Shown here in pieces: positions 6,745-15,360 of a DNA stretch of 64,000 nt (positions are counted from its first letter, which is position 1; every line of letters begins with the position of its first letter). The notes below the pieces were generated by a model, which was given only the letters and a program-made list of their open reading frames with translations, was not told where the DNA came from and searched no databases. The DNA comes from Saccharicrinis sp963677245 (GTDB lineage Bacteria; Bacteroidota; Bacteroidia; Bacteroidales; Marinilabiliaceae): contig OY781921.1 of NCBI GenBank assembly GCA_963677245.1, positions 3,658,001 through 3,722,000 on the forward strand, written 5' to 3'. Position numbers and translations under genes: made by a program.

Positions 6745-9705
6745 CTATTCTTCCGGAAAACAAATCTGCACTTTTGTTCCTGCAGCATGGCCATTTTGAT
6801 CTTTCACATCTTCAATATCCAATTGGTATGCTGTACCATACTTCTCAGCGAGTAAATTTAATCTTTCCTCACTAAAGCCTATGCCTTTACCATTGGATTT
6901 TGGATTGGCTTTACTTTGTTCCCGGCCTATTCCGTTGTCGCTAATGCTAATGCATAAGTTATTTTGTGGCTGATTAACTTCAATATTTAAAATGCGTTGA
7001 TCCTTTTTAGGCGAAAGACCATGAAGCACCGCATTTTCTACAAAAGGTTGAAGAATAAGTGGAGGAACAAATACCGCATACATATCTATAGCTTTATCAA
7101 CTTTTAGTTCAAACAGAATATCAAACCTAAGTTGTTCCAATTCTACATATTGCTGGATGAGTTCCAGTTCTTCGGCCAGACTGATTTCTTCTTTTTCGCT
7201 GTTTTTTAATACCCCTCGTATGAGACTGGCAAATTTAGACAGGTATTGATGGGCTTCGTCGTTTTGTTTTTTCTGAACCAGGTTTTGTATGGAATTTAGG
7301 CAGTTATACATAAAGTGTGGATTCATTTGTGCCCTAATAGCGGTAAGCTCCAGTTCACGAACTTTGGTGTTAAGTGCTGCTGCTTTTATTTTTTGCGCAG
7401 CTCTTCTTCTGTAGATAAACCATGACAATAAACCCATAAAAATTAGAATACCTAATGCTATTAAAATAATACGAAGGTTACGTATCGTTTTTTCAGGAGT
7501 CTTACTTGTGTACTTCGACTCCAAGGCATCCAGTAATAAATTCGGTTGGCGAACTAATTCGCTGATCGTTGGCGCATCTCTGTTCACTATTCTTCCATCA
7601 ACATCTATGATTATATGATGTGGAAATGCAGAAAAGAAGAATTTATCTTTGAGTAAATGTGTTTCCTCATCCGTTGCTAATAACTTTGTTCCTTTAAAGT
7701 TTAGCTTATTCATGGCTTCAATAGATTGGTCTGAGAAATTATTTATGGCTATAAAAACAAATGCTACATCCTTATCTTTATATATTGACTGTATAGTATC
7801 GTTTTTATTTTCTACAATGGTTTTTAAATAGCCTCCTGCTCTTGGGTTAAGGAAAGCTATATAAACAGCTTTTCCTTTAAAGTCAGATAGTTTTACAGAG
7901 TTACCTTGAATGTCTTCCAATTGAAAATCATAAGCTAAAGCACCAATGTCTGCGTTACTAATTTTTTCAAAAGCTTCTTTAAGTTTAGAGATTTTCGAAC
8001 TTAGAGGATACTCATTAATAAAACGATGGAATAGTTTAGTATACACCTCTCTACTGCCACGTTCCATTGCATCTTCTACAGTTTCGTATTTTAAAATATA
8101 CTTTGTTTTACCCTTATATATTTTATGACAGGAGTTATAGCGGGCTTCGTAAAGAAAATCCAAATAGTTTCCAATTTCAGGCTCAATCGTATTTCCAGTG
8201 CCAGTAATTTTCTTAATTTTTTCATCAATATAAAAGAAAGCATAAAAACGAATAAAGCGGTCGTAGCTTGGTGAAAAAGACATGAGGTCGTTGTCTACAT
8301 GAATTAAATCTTCATAACTTAAGTATTCTTCAGTAATAGTGTCAGTGGGAGAAGCTCCAAATTGCTTGGCATAGTAGTTTCGGTTTTGCTTAAACATAAC
8401 TAGTTTTTCAACTGCACTCATAACCGTTTCATAATAATCGGAAAGGTAGATTTCAGGAGCAATTGTCGTTTTATATTGGTTGACGAATGCAGTTCTACGA
8501 TTAATAAAATCATATACTTTATTGTAATACGTTTTGTATGTATAATCAACATGTTTCCATGGGTTTGCGTAAATATCGTTAACGAATAGGTTCTCTTTTT
8601 CCAGGAATATAAATCGGTTAAAGAAATAGTTGGCATGATTGCTTCCAATCCCGGTTGCACTAATGGTTTCATCAAAATGATTTAAATCCACTGTCAGGTA
8701 AATATCATCGCCGGGAAGTATTTGAAACGTGGCGAATTCTTTATGAACCAAATCTATTTTCCTGATATCGTCAATGTGAAGACGAATTTCAAAAGTACTG
8801 TCCTTTTTTAGTGTACTTGAGATGGTGTATTCATCAAAGCCATTGGCTTTATCTTCGTGCCATTCTATGTAAACACGCTCGTTTAAAACTGGATTTTTAA
8901 TTTTACCTCTGATGGTTACATTGGTGTTTATCAATGTTGTGTCCTTACTTATTCCGTTTTTACTATACCGGCAATTATAAGGTGTTTGATTATTTACGAT
9001 TAGCACCGTTCTTTCTGTTTCTGTTTTGTCTTTTACCTGATCTTTAGTAATAACATGACTTTGCCGTTCTAAAATAACCCCATTTTTAGGGTTTACCTTT
9101 AATTCGCTCTGTTTACTGGTAAGCGTTATGTAATTTGAGTTAAGCTCAGCAATACTATAAGTGGCATTGTTAAACGTTATTTCTTCATTCAGTTTAATTT
9201 GCTGGGGTAATGGAACAATAAATGGTTTAAAAATATATTGAAAACTTATTTTATATATTTCTAAGTTTTTCGGAAATTCTTTGGTTAATGGATCTATAAT
9301 TTCAATGTCTGAGATTTCTCCATTTAATGATAACTTAAAACGGATCGTATCTAAATCAGCCACAGAAAATGAGCCACTGATGTTTTTTTTCTTTTTTACA
9401 CTGGCAAGATCTGAATAATAATAGGTACCTGATTCCCATTGGTTATTTTGTTTGTTTTGGTTCCTAAAATAGGAATCAATTTCAGTAAGGTGGGATTCGA
9501 TAGAATAGCCCGTGTTTGTAACATCTAAAACTTTGAAAGTAATGCTGCTACGATCCATTCCTTCAAACTGGTATAACTTTTCGTTGTTTAAAGAATGCTT
9601 ACTTTTTCTATACTCAAAAACATCCCCTTTTTGTAGTCGTTGTTGTTGGGCATGGATGGTGGTAAATGCAAAAATGCTAAGTAGGATAAAGGTTATTTTC
9701 TTCAT
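6745..9705 (-). CDS. LytS-type histidine kinase fused to a TlpA/thioredoxin-like periplasmic sensor lacking cysteines
   Basis: A 986-residue protein. A signal peptide (MKKITFILLSIFAFTTIHA) is followed by a long periplasmic region and then a thioredoxin-like domain at about 590-735. One membrane helix lies at about 746-767. A short cytoplasmic His_kinase domain has phosphoacceptor H797 in MNPHFMYN and N891 in FVENAVLHG, and an ATPase domain contains DNGIGREQ. In the thioredoxin domain the CxxC site is replaced by AGGY (623-626), while the FPHHIIID cis-proline region is kept. The periplasmic half aligns by eye, over its whole length, with the redox-competent TlpA protein at 18168-20378. I infer a ligand- or partner-sensing role rather than disulfide exchange. 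Confidence 0.9.
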   Translation of the reverse strand: MKKITFILLSIFAFTTIHAQQQRLQKGDVFEYRKSKHSLNNEKLYQFEGMDRSSITFKVLDVTNTGYSIESHLTEIDSYFRNQNKQNNQWESGTYYYSDLASVKKKKNISGSFSVADLDTIRFKLSLNGEISDIEIIDPLTKEFPKNLEIYKISFQYIFKPFIVPLPQQIKLNEEITFNNATYSIAELNSNYITLTSKQSELKVNPKNGVILERQSHVITKDQVKDKTETERTVLIVNNQTPYNCRYSKNGISKDTTLINTNVTIRGKIKNPVLNERVYIEWHEDKANGFDEYTISSTLKKDSTFEIRLHIDDIRKIDLVHKEFATFQILPGDDIYLTVDLNHFDETISATGIGSNHANYFFNRFIFLEKENLFVNDIYANPWKHVDYTYKTYYNKVYDFINRRTAFVNQYKTTIAPEIYLSDYYETVMSAVEKLVMFKQNRNYYAKQFGASPTDTITEEYLSYEDLIHVDNDLMSFSPSYDRFIRFYAFFYIDEKIKKITGTGNTIEPEIGNYLDFLYEARYNSCHKIYKGKTKYILKYETVEDAMERGSREVYTKLFHRFINEYPLSSKISKLKEAFEKISNADIGALAYDFQLEDIQGNSVKLSDFKGKAVYIAFLNPRAGGYLKTIVENKNDTIQSIYKDKDVAFVFIAINNFSDQSIEAMNKLNFKGTKLLATDEETHLLKDKFFFSAFPHHIIIDVDGRIVNRDAPTISELVRQPNLLLDALESKYTSKTPEKTIRNLRIILIALGILIFMGLLSWFIYRRRAAQKIKAAALNTKVRELELTAIRAQMNPHFMYNCLNSIQNLVQKKQNDEAHQYLSKFASLIRGVLKNSEKEEISLAEELELIQQYVELEQLRFDILFELKVDKAIDMYAVFVPPLILQPFVENAVLHGLSPKKDQRILNIEVNQPQNNLCISISDNGIGREQSKANPKSNGKGIGFSEERLNLLAEKYGTAYQLDIEDVKDQNGHAAGTKVQICFPEE

Positions 9706-9823
9706 TTTTTAAGATTAAGCGTTGAATATACTAATGTTTTACAGAAGTGAAGATAGAACGGCCTTGTGGTATATACATTAATGAATGTAGGAGCGGTTAT
9801 ATTGATTGATTGAATGGCGTTTT

Positions 9824-9890
9824 CAGATAGCAGTTATCAGTAGGCAGTTGCCAGATAACAGTAAACAGTATGCAGTAAAGAGTAGATAGT
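9824..9890. repeat. 7-bp tandem array with core CAGT, second copy
   Basis: CAGT or one-mismatch forms occur every 7 bp at 9824, 9831, 9838, 9845, 9852, 9859, 9866, 9873, 9880 and 9887. The variants are CAGA at 9824 and 9852, GAGT at 9880 and TAGT at 9887. It has the same design as the array at 5840-5913. The two arrays bracket the LytS/LytTR gene pair. Confidence 0.8.
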
Positions 9891-10013
9891 TATTCGTACT
9901 AATGTGGAGCATAATTAATAGTTTGTCCAAGTAGATAAAAGTGTATCCGTTGAAAGAATGGACAATATCATAGTTGGTAGATATATAGTTACATCTGGTA
10001 AAGGTGAAAAACA

Positions 10014-10119
10014 GGCAAAAATATTTACCAGAATGGCAAGAAAACCTACCAACCTGGCAAAAATAGCTACCAGATAGGCAAAAGGGTCAACCAACATGGC
10101 AATAAAAGCTACCAGAGAG
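10014..10119. repeat. 21-bp degenerate tandem array upstream of the NarL-type kinase
   Basis: GGCA cores start at 10014, 10035, 10056, 10077 and 10098, exactly 21 bp apart. A second semi-conserved block, CTACCA or close to it, lies about 10 bp before each core, and the remaining bases vary. On the minus strand the array reads as five heptads of the form L-V-x-x-x-A-x. The gap from 9706 to 10275 holds no convincing gene, so I treat this as a repeat rather than a protein. Confidence 0.75.
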
Positions 10120-10204
10120 GATGCTATCATTATAAGGGCATAGTGCCGCCAAAATGAAAAGAAGAAATATTGAGAAATAGATTAAAGCACTAATCCCACC
10201 TGAT

Positions 10205-10236
10205 TTACTTCTATGTAAGTATTGTAACTTACTTCT
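10205..10236. promoter_or_regulatory. Operator-like dyad upstream of the NarL-type kinase
   Basis: A perfect inverted repeat GTAAGT-n6-ACTTAC sits at 10215-10232. TTACTTCT also occurs as a direct repeat at 10205 and 10229, 24 bp apart. It lies 44 bp before the kinase start, a reasonable place for a regulator site, possibly of the cognate LuxR-type regulator. Confidence 0.4.
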
Positions 10237-10275
10237 CATAAATAAGTATATTATCTTAATAGGAAAATTTGTAGC

Positions 10276-12318
10276 ATGCGAATGATAGATAGTATCAAAA
10301 AAGTTGCCCAAACCAGTGAGTTTAACAGGAAAATTACGGATGTGGCAGTCCTGTCGACTATTATTTTTATTATTCCCTTAATATTTTACGTGAACTTTAT
10401 AGTAGATAAAGTTTATCATCCCATATCTATCATCTCAAACTATGTTTTGCTGGTTATCCTATTTGTATCTATACCGTTTTTTAAAAAAATACCTTTTGTA
10501 GTAAAGCGAGGATTATTTTTTATTCTGCTTTATTATTTCGGAATAAAAGCCATGTTGTTGGGAAATCTGGAATTTATGTCCACTATCTTCATCATCCTTA
10601 TTAGCTATACCCTTTTAACATCCTCTTTACGTACTTCTATAGTTTTGGTGAGTAGTGCTTTTGTAATGTATCTGTTATACCCTATCCTTTTTTATTTCAA
10701 ACTCATATCTTTCTTTTATGATCCCGAATTTTATCATTATGATATTGATATGCTTTTTGTCAGAACTTTTGAAGTGATGATTGGGGCGGGATTTATGACT
10801 GCTTTGGTGTACTATGTTTTTAAAAATAACAATAACAATATTGCTCTTTTAAAAAAGCAAGTTGATGAATCGAATGTGCTAAATAAAAAATTATTAGGAG
10901 AGGTAGGTGAAAGAAAAAAAGCGGAGGTGTTAGCCGAGCAGCAGGCCAATAATTTTAATAGTCTTTTTAACAATAGCTATGATGGATATGCGATGTTAGA
11001 TAAGGATTTTAATATTGTAGATGTGAACCAATCCATACTAAACATGACTGGTTTTTCGTACGATGATTTAATTGGAAATAGCGGTTGGATATTTATTCAT
11101 AAGGAGTATCATGACATTATAAAACAGCGAAGAGAATTTCTGTTAAAAGGAGGAAAGCTTCCGGATTTGTGCATTGAGGGGGTGACTAAAACCGGGAAAA
11201 GATTAGTGGTTTATGCGCAAAATATAATTATTGGAGAGCCTGATAATATATCTTTTTTAGTAGTGTTAAAAGATATAACAGAACAAACAATTGCTTCTGA
11301 AAAATTGCTGAAAAGTGAGCAGATATACCGTACTTTGTTTGAACAGACCAATGAATCTATTTTAATAATGGATGGGGATAAACTCGTGGAGCATAATAAC
11401 GTGGCTCATCATTTATATAAAGATATTGATCAGTCTCAAGAGAGCATTCCATATGCATATCCATATCTTGAGCTTGAAGGATTAAATGCAACAGTTAACC
11501 TGTCTGAAAAAATTGAACTTACCTTGAATGGGGTTAATCAGAGTTTTGAATGGAAGCATTTTTCTGATTCCGATAAACCAGTTTATACTTTGGTAAATCT
11601 GCAAGCTATGGAAGAGTTAGGGTCTTCGTATTATATGGTAGTTGAAAAGGATATCACCGAAAGAAAGCGCAATCAAAACCTGGTGCTTAGCTCAATAATT
11701 CAAACAGAAGAAAACGAACGAAAGAGAATCTCATCAGATTTGCACGATGGAATTGGGCCCATTTTAACTACAATTAAGTTATATACGCAGGCATTGTTAG
11801 ATGAATCAAATCCCGAAAAACAAATTGTAATTAAAGGAAAGCTAATGAATCTGGTAGAAGAAGCCGTGAATAGTACCTCTGAAATTGCTTTTAACATTAG
11901 TCCGCATATTTTAATTAATTACGGAATAGTAGCTGCGGTAGAATCCTTTATTAACAAGTTCAGTATTTCAGAGAAAATGGAGATTGAATTTAGTCACAAT
12001 AAAGTCGGACGCTTTGATGAAAACAAAGAAATTACTATCTATCGACTTTTTACAGAATTGATCAATAATACGATTAAACATGCCAATGCTTCTCAGGTTG
12101 TGTTCGATATAAATGAAGACCAGTATTTTATTAAATTATTTTATAGTGATAATGGTGTAGGTTTTGATCCACGGGAAGTAATTTCCAATACCGTAGGAAT
12201 GGGTTTAGGCAACCTAAAAAGCAGAATACAATCATTTAATGGCGAGTTTCTCTTAAAGAGTAGTCACGGTAATGGTGTTAAAGTAAATATTAAGATACCT
12301 AAAGACAAAATGATATGA
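10276..12318 (+). CDS. Membrane sensor histidine kinase of NarX/DesK type with PAS domains
   Basis: A 680-residue protein. About five hydrophobic segments occupy residues 25-185. A short coiled region follows, then a PAS domain starting near NNSYDGYAMLDKDFNIVDVNQSILNMTGFSYDDLIG. A second, more divergent PAS-like domain (YRTLFEQTNESILIMDGDKLVEHNN) comes next. The kinase core is HisKA_3 type, with H490 in RKRISSDLHDGIGP and an ATPase domain with ELINNTIKHA and DNGVGFD. It overlaps the next gene by 4 bp (ATGA), so kinase and regulator are translationally coupled. The signal sensed is unknown. Confidence 0.92.
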   Translation: MRMIDSIKKVAQTSEFNRKITDVAVLSTIIFIIPLIFYVNFIVDKVYHPISIISNYVLLVILFVSIPFFKKIPFVVKRGLFFILLYYFGIKAMLLGNLEFMSTIFIILISYTLLTSSLRTSIVLVSSAFVMYLLYPILFYFKLISFFYDPEFYHYDIDMLFVRTFEVMIGAGFMTALVYYVFKNNNNNIALLKKQVDESNVLNKKLLGEVGERKKAEVLAEQQANNFNSLFNNSYDGYAMLDKDFNIVDVNQSILNMTGFSYDDLIGNSGWIFIHKEYHDIIKQRREFLLKGGKLPDLCIEGVTKTGKRLVVYAQNIIIGEPDNISFLVVLKDITEQTIASEKLLKSEQIYRTLFEQTNESILIMDGDKLVEHNNVAHHLYKDIDQSQESIPYAYPYLELEGLNATVNLSEKIELTLNGVNQSFEWKHFSDSDKPVYTLVNLQAMEELGSSYYMVVEKDITERKRNQNLVLSSIIQTEENERKRISSDLHDGIGPILTTIKLYTQALLDESNPEKQIVIKGKLMNLVEEAVNSTSEIAFNISPHILINYGIVAAVESFINKFSISEKMEIEFSHNKVGRFDENKEITIYRLFTELINNTIKHANASQVVFDINEDQYFIKLFYSDNGVGFDPREVISNTVGMGLGNLKSRIQSFNGEFLLKSSHGNGVKVNIKIPKDKMI

Positions 12319-12947
12319 TAAATATTGCTGTAGTTGACGACCATGAAATGTTTAGAGAAGGCCTTGTTTTGGTTTTAGGCCAGATAGAGGATGTTAATGT
12401 AGTGGCTGATTATTGCTGTGGTCATGTTTTTCTGGAAAACATGGATGATTTAGATATTGATATCGTTTTAATGGATATTAAAATGGAAGGTATGAATGGT
12501 ATTGAAACCACGCAAAAGTTAAAAGCTAAAAAGCCGGATATTAAAGTTATTGCGGTAACCATGTTTGTAGAGGAATCCTATTATATGCAGATGATTCAGG
12601 CAGGTGCCCATGGCTTTATTCTAAAAAAAGCAGGTAAATATGAGTTGGCACATGCTATTCAAGAAGTAAGTAAGGGAGGTAACTATTTTGCCCAGGAGAT
12701 ATTGCAAAAGATGGCTTTTAAAGCCATTGCAAAAACTGAGGATAAGGAAGAGCAGCTTACCAAAAGAGAGGTGGAGGTACTACAGCTTATCTGCGAAGGT
12801 TTATCTACCAAAGAAATATCCGAAAAGCTATTTTTAAGTCATAAAACAATAGAAGTTCATCGATCAAATATTCTTCGAAAATCAGATCAAAAAAATATAG
12901 CACAATTGGTGATTTGGGCCGTTAAAAATCATTATTGCGAATTATAA
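12315..12947 (+). CDS. NarL/LuxR-type response regulator
   Basis: A 210-residue protein with a receiver domain (D8/D9, phosphoacceptor D54 in IVLMDIKMEGMNG). A C-terminal LuxR helix-turn-helix follows (LTKREVEVLQLICEGLSTKEISEKLFLSHKTIEVHRSNI). Its start overlaps the stop of the kinase gene by 4 bp and they surely form a pair. It probably controls the nearby receiver-porin genes, but that is only inferred from position. Confidence 0.93.
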   Translation: MINIAVVDDHEMFREGLVLVLGQIEDVNVVADYCCGHVFLENMDDLDIDIVLMDIKMEGMNGIETTQKLKAKKPDIKVIAVTMFVEESYYMQMIQAGAHGFILKKAGKYELAHAIQEVSKGGNYFAQEILQKMAFKAIAKTEDKEEQLTKREVEVLQLICEGLSTKEISEKLFLSHKTIEVHRSNILRKSDQKNIAQLVIWAVKNHYCEL

Positions 12948-13129
12948 CAGGCTCTAAGGCTTTATTTAAATAATGAAACGATCATATAATTTTACTTCTG
13001 AATTTTTAGGAGGGATGATTGGTCGTTATGTGGAAATCATCAAGTCGGCTGGTATCTTATGCAATTCTTCTGCGACTTCTAACACGTATTAGCCTTATCT
13101 CAGGAGATATTTAGTATCATTCTAAAACT

Positions 13130-13151
13130 AACTAAGGGTTTACCCTTAGTT
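13130..13151. promoter_or_regulatory. Perfect 10-bp-arm dyad upstream of the stand-alone receiver gene
   Basis: AACTAAGGGT and ACCCTTAGTT are separated by two bases, making a 22-bp perfect palindrome 90 bp before the receiver start. The tiny spacer and weak T-run favour an operator over a terminator, though weak termination of the upstream regulator gene is possible. Confidence 0.5.
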
Positions 13152-13241
13152 TAATTAATTAGTTCACTACCCTAATATACAGAATTCCCCTCTTTTACAC
13201 ATTTATGTTTCGTTGCATTTTTGTATCGTAAAATAAATGCA

Positions 13242-13658
13242 ATGAATAAAGGGTATCGGGTAAGTATTGTAGATGATAATAAAGTATTTAGAGATGGGCT
13301 TCGGTTTTTTATTGAAACCCAAACTAATTGGGAGATTTTACAGGAGGCTTCTTCAGGTATTGAGTTTCTGGAAGCTGAGCGATCAGACTTTCCGGATATT
13401 GTATTTATGGATATCAACATGCCATTGCTCAATGGTATGAAAACCATTCAAGAATTTTTTGCCAAATACGCCAGATATAATGTTAAGGTAATTGGGATTA
13501 CTATGTATTCTAGCGAATATCAGTTGCAATCCTTAATAGAGGCTGGATTTAGTGCTTGTGTATTAAAAAAAGATGTTTATAACTGTTTAAAATTAGCAGT
13601 AGACAAGGTCATGTCAAATGGCATGTATTTTAACAAGTTTATTAATGTAAATAAATAA
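13242..13658 (+). CDS. Single-domain response regulator (receiver only)
   Basis: A 138-residue protein, starting at ATG 13242 (MNKGYRVSIVDDNKVF); a TTG seven codons upstream is less likely. It has the acidic pair D11/D12, phosphoacceptor D57 in IVFMDINMPLLNG, the T of GITMYSS and the K of VLKKD. There is no output domain after residue 120. It is related to the receiver of the LuxR regulator just upstream and may act through protein contact or compete for phosphate. The porin gene follows after only 7 bp. Confidence 0.85.
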   Translation: MNKGYRVSIVDDNKVFRDGLRFFIETQTNWEILQEASSGIEFLEAERSDFPDIVFMDINMPLLNGMKTIQEFFAKYARYNVKVIGITMYSSEYQLQSLIEAGFSACVLKKDVYNCLKLAVDKVMSNGMYFNKFINVNK

Positions 13659-13665
13659 TTTAAAG

Positions 13666-14763
13666 ATGAAGATGATTGGGAAAAGCATTTTATCAGTAGT
13701 TGTAATACTTGCAGCTATGTTTTTTAAGAACGATGTAAAGGCGCAGGAGAATTGGGAACCGCAGAAGAGAATTACAGGTTATATTTCAACAGAGTTCAAT
13801 TATTTTGATCAGTTGGAAGGGTATAAAAACAACTATGGCGTGGCATTGTCAGAAGCAGGAATATTGACCAATTATAAACCAACTAAAGATTTAACATTTA
13901 CTGCTGTGTTTGTTTACAGACCAGATTTCTCATTCAACCAAATGCTAAATGAGGCCAATGTGCAGTATGATGTAAGTGAAAGTTTTGGTCTTAAAGTAGG
14001 GCGTTTTTTAACTCCTCTAAGTCCAATGAATACTTACTATTATGCTCCTGTAAATAACAGTGCTACCTTACCGGTACTTATATCTAATCACGAGTTTTTT
14101 CCATTAAATATGGATGCAATTTCTATTAACGGAGGTTTTGGTGAAAACATAAAGGTTACGTATGACTTTTTTGCTGGAGGATATAGAAATACAACTTGGA
14201 TGAAAACCGGAGCTATCGGTTTTTTTGGTGATGAGGTTGTTTACTATCAAAACATTATTGGTAGTCCAAGCACTATTGATGAGAGTTTTAATAGTTCATA
14301 CAACGTGGCAGTTGGAGGTAATGTGCGTTTTGCATTACAGGATTACGCCAAGGTTGGTTTTAGTGTGTTTGCACCAAAGGAAGAAACTTTTCCGGTATAT
14401 TATCATCACCTTGGGATGCCTGTTGATTTAACCATGAATAAGGTGGCATATGGTCTGGATTTTAACTTTAAGTATAATAATACTCGTTTAATCGGAGAGG
14501 TTTGGAATTCAGATTTGAAAATTCAAGATGCTACAGTAGATTTACATGGAGCGTTCGTGGAGCTGAGTCACGAAGTAGGTAAGTTTACCCCGTTTGCCAG
14601 ATACGAAGACCAAACAACAAATGATATTCATTTTCATAGATATACAGGAGGAGTTGTGTTTAAGCCTACATTTGAAACCAATGTTAAATTAGAGTACCTG
14701 CATTACGAACATGATGTTCAAAATGTGGATGGTTTAGTAGCATCTTTTATTTATTCTTTTTAA
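13666..14763 (+). CDS. Porin-like outer-membrane beta-barrel
   Basis: A 365-residue protein with a signal peptide (MIGKSILSVVVILAAMFFKNDVKAQ after two extra residues). Strand-turn patterns of a trimeric-porin-like barrel follow: RITGYISTEFNYF, FTAVFVYRPDFSF, FGLKVGRFLTPLSPMNTYYYAPVN and a terminal LEYLHYEHDV...SFIYSF ending in F. The segment VGRFLTPLSPMNTYYYAP resembles inward loop 3 of phosphate- or anion-selective porins of Bacteroidota. It follows the receiver gene by 7 bp and precedes a PstS-like gene, hinting at anion uptake or sensing. Confidence 0.75.
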   Translation: MKMIGKSILSVVVILAAMFFKNDVKAQENWEPQKRITGYISTEFNYFDQLEGYKNNYGVALSEAGILTNYKPTKDLTFTAVFVYRPDFSFNQMLNEANVQYDVSESFGLKVGRFLTPLSPMNTYYYAPVNNSATLPVLISNHEFFPLNMDAISINGGFGENIKVTYDFFAGGYRNTTWMKTGAIGFFGDEVVYYQNIIGSPSTIDESFNSSYNVAVGGNVRFALQDYAKVGFSVFAPKEETFPVYYHHLGMPVDLTMNKVAYGLDFNFKYNNTRLIGEVWNSDLKIQDATVDLHGAFVELSHEVGKFTPFARYEDQTTNDIHFHRYTGGVVFKPTFETNVKLEYLHYEHDVQNVDGLVASFIYSF

Positions 14764-14815
14764 GAACGTCATTATTTAGAAACCAAATAATAAAACACAT
14801 AATAATTAGAATAAG

Positions 14816-14881
14816 ATGAAACGAGCCTTAAGTAAATTTTTCTCACCAAACAGGCTGACTAAAATGGCGAGTTCCATCTGA
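14816..14881 (+). CDS. Possible 21-residue ORF, perhaps the remnant N-terminus of a chemoreceptor-like gene
   Basis: An ATG at 14816 opens 21 codons (MKRALSKFFSPNRLTKMASSI) ending at TGA 14879-14881, in the gap between the porin and the PstS-like gene. The sequence resembles the pre-membrane leader of some methyl-accepting chemotaxis proteins. It could be a decayed start, a leader peptide or chance. Nothing downstream continues it in any frame. Confidence 0.25.
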   Translation: MKRALSKFFSPNRLTKMASSI

Positions 14882-14905
14882 CTAATAAAAACAAAATTTA
14901 AGAAG

Positions 14906-15328
14906 ATGAAAAAATATATATTTCTATTTGTAGTTGTTGTATTCTGTACAATATCAGGAGTTTCAGCTCAGTCTTATAAAATCATTGTAAATAAAACCAA
15001 TGCAGTAGAAACCATTTCTCAAAAAGAGTTAGCAATGGTATTTTTGAAAAAGAAGAAGAAATGGGAAAACGGAACTTTAATTTCTCCGATTGATCAGCAG
15101 GCAAGTGCGCAGGTAAGAGGTTCATTTTCGAAACAAGTATTTAAAAAGAATGTGGCAGCCATTAGAAGTTACTGGCAACGTGCAATATTCTCGGGAATGG
15201 ATGCAGGTCCGATAGAAAAAGAATCGGACAAAGATGTTATTGAGTATGTAAAAAATAATAAAGGAGCTATTGGTTATATTTCAGATACAACCCAGGTAAG
15301 TGGCGTAAAAGTGCTGGCCGTAAAATAG
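14906..15328 (+). CDS. Small PstS-like periplasmic substrate-binding domain protein
   Basis: A 140-residue protein with a signal peptide (MKKYIFLFVVVVFCTISGVSAQ). A single PBP-like lobe follows: YKIIVNKTNAVETISQKELAMVFLKKKKKWENG, then VRGSFSKQVF, IRSYWQRAIFSG and a final DVIEYVKNNKGAIGYIS. That last block is a hallmark of phosphate-type binding proteins (GAIGY). It is about half the length of a transport PstS, and no ABC transporter genes are nearby. Proteins of this kind in Bacteroidota often sit beside porins and sensory genes, as here. A strong terminator follows. Confidence 0.8.
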   Translation: MKKYIFLFVVVVFCTISGVSAQSYKIIVNKTNAVETISQKELAMVFLKKKKKWENGTLISPIDQQASAQVRGSFSKQVFKKNVAAIRSYWQRAIFSGMDAGPIEKESDKDVIEYVKNNKGAIGYISDTTQVSGVKVLAVK

Positions 15329-15360
15329 CAAAAGATATTTCAACAAAAACACATAAGAAG

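Noticed and set aside
9915..10311. Minus-strand open frames over the 21-bp array (products rich in L, V, A and F heptads)
   Set aside because: The frames arise because 21 is a multiple of three; starts are poor and the flanking parts look non-coding. Kept only as a repeat.
12973..13092. 39-codon ORF starting MKRSYNFTSEFLGG
   Set aside because: It sits between the LuxR-type regulator and the palindrome, with no ribosome site or recognisable family; probably chance.
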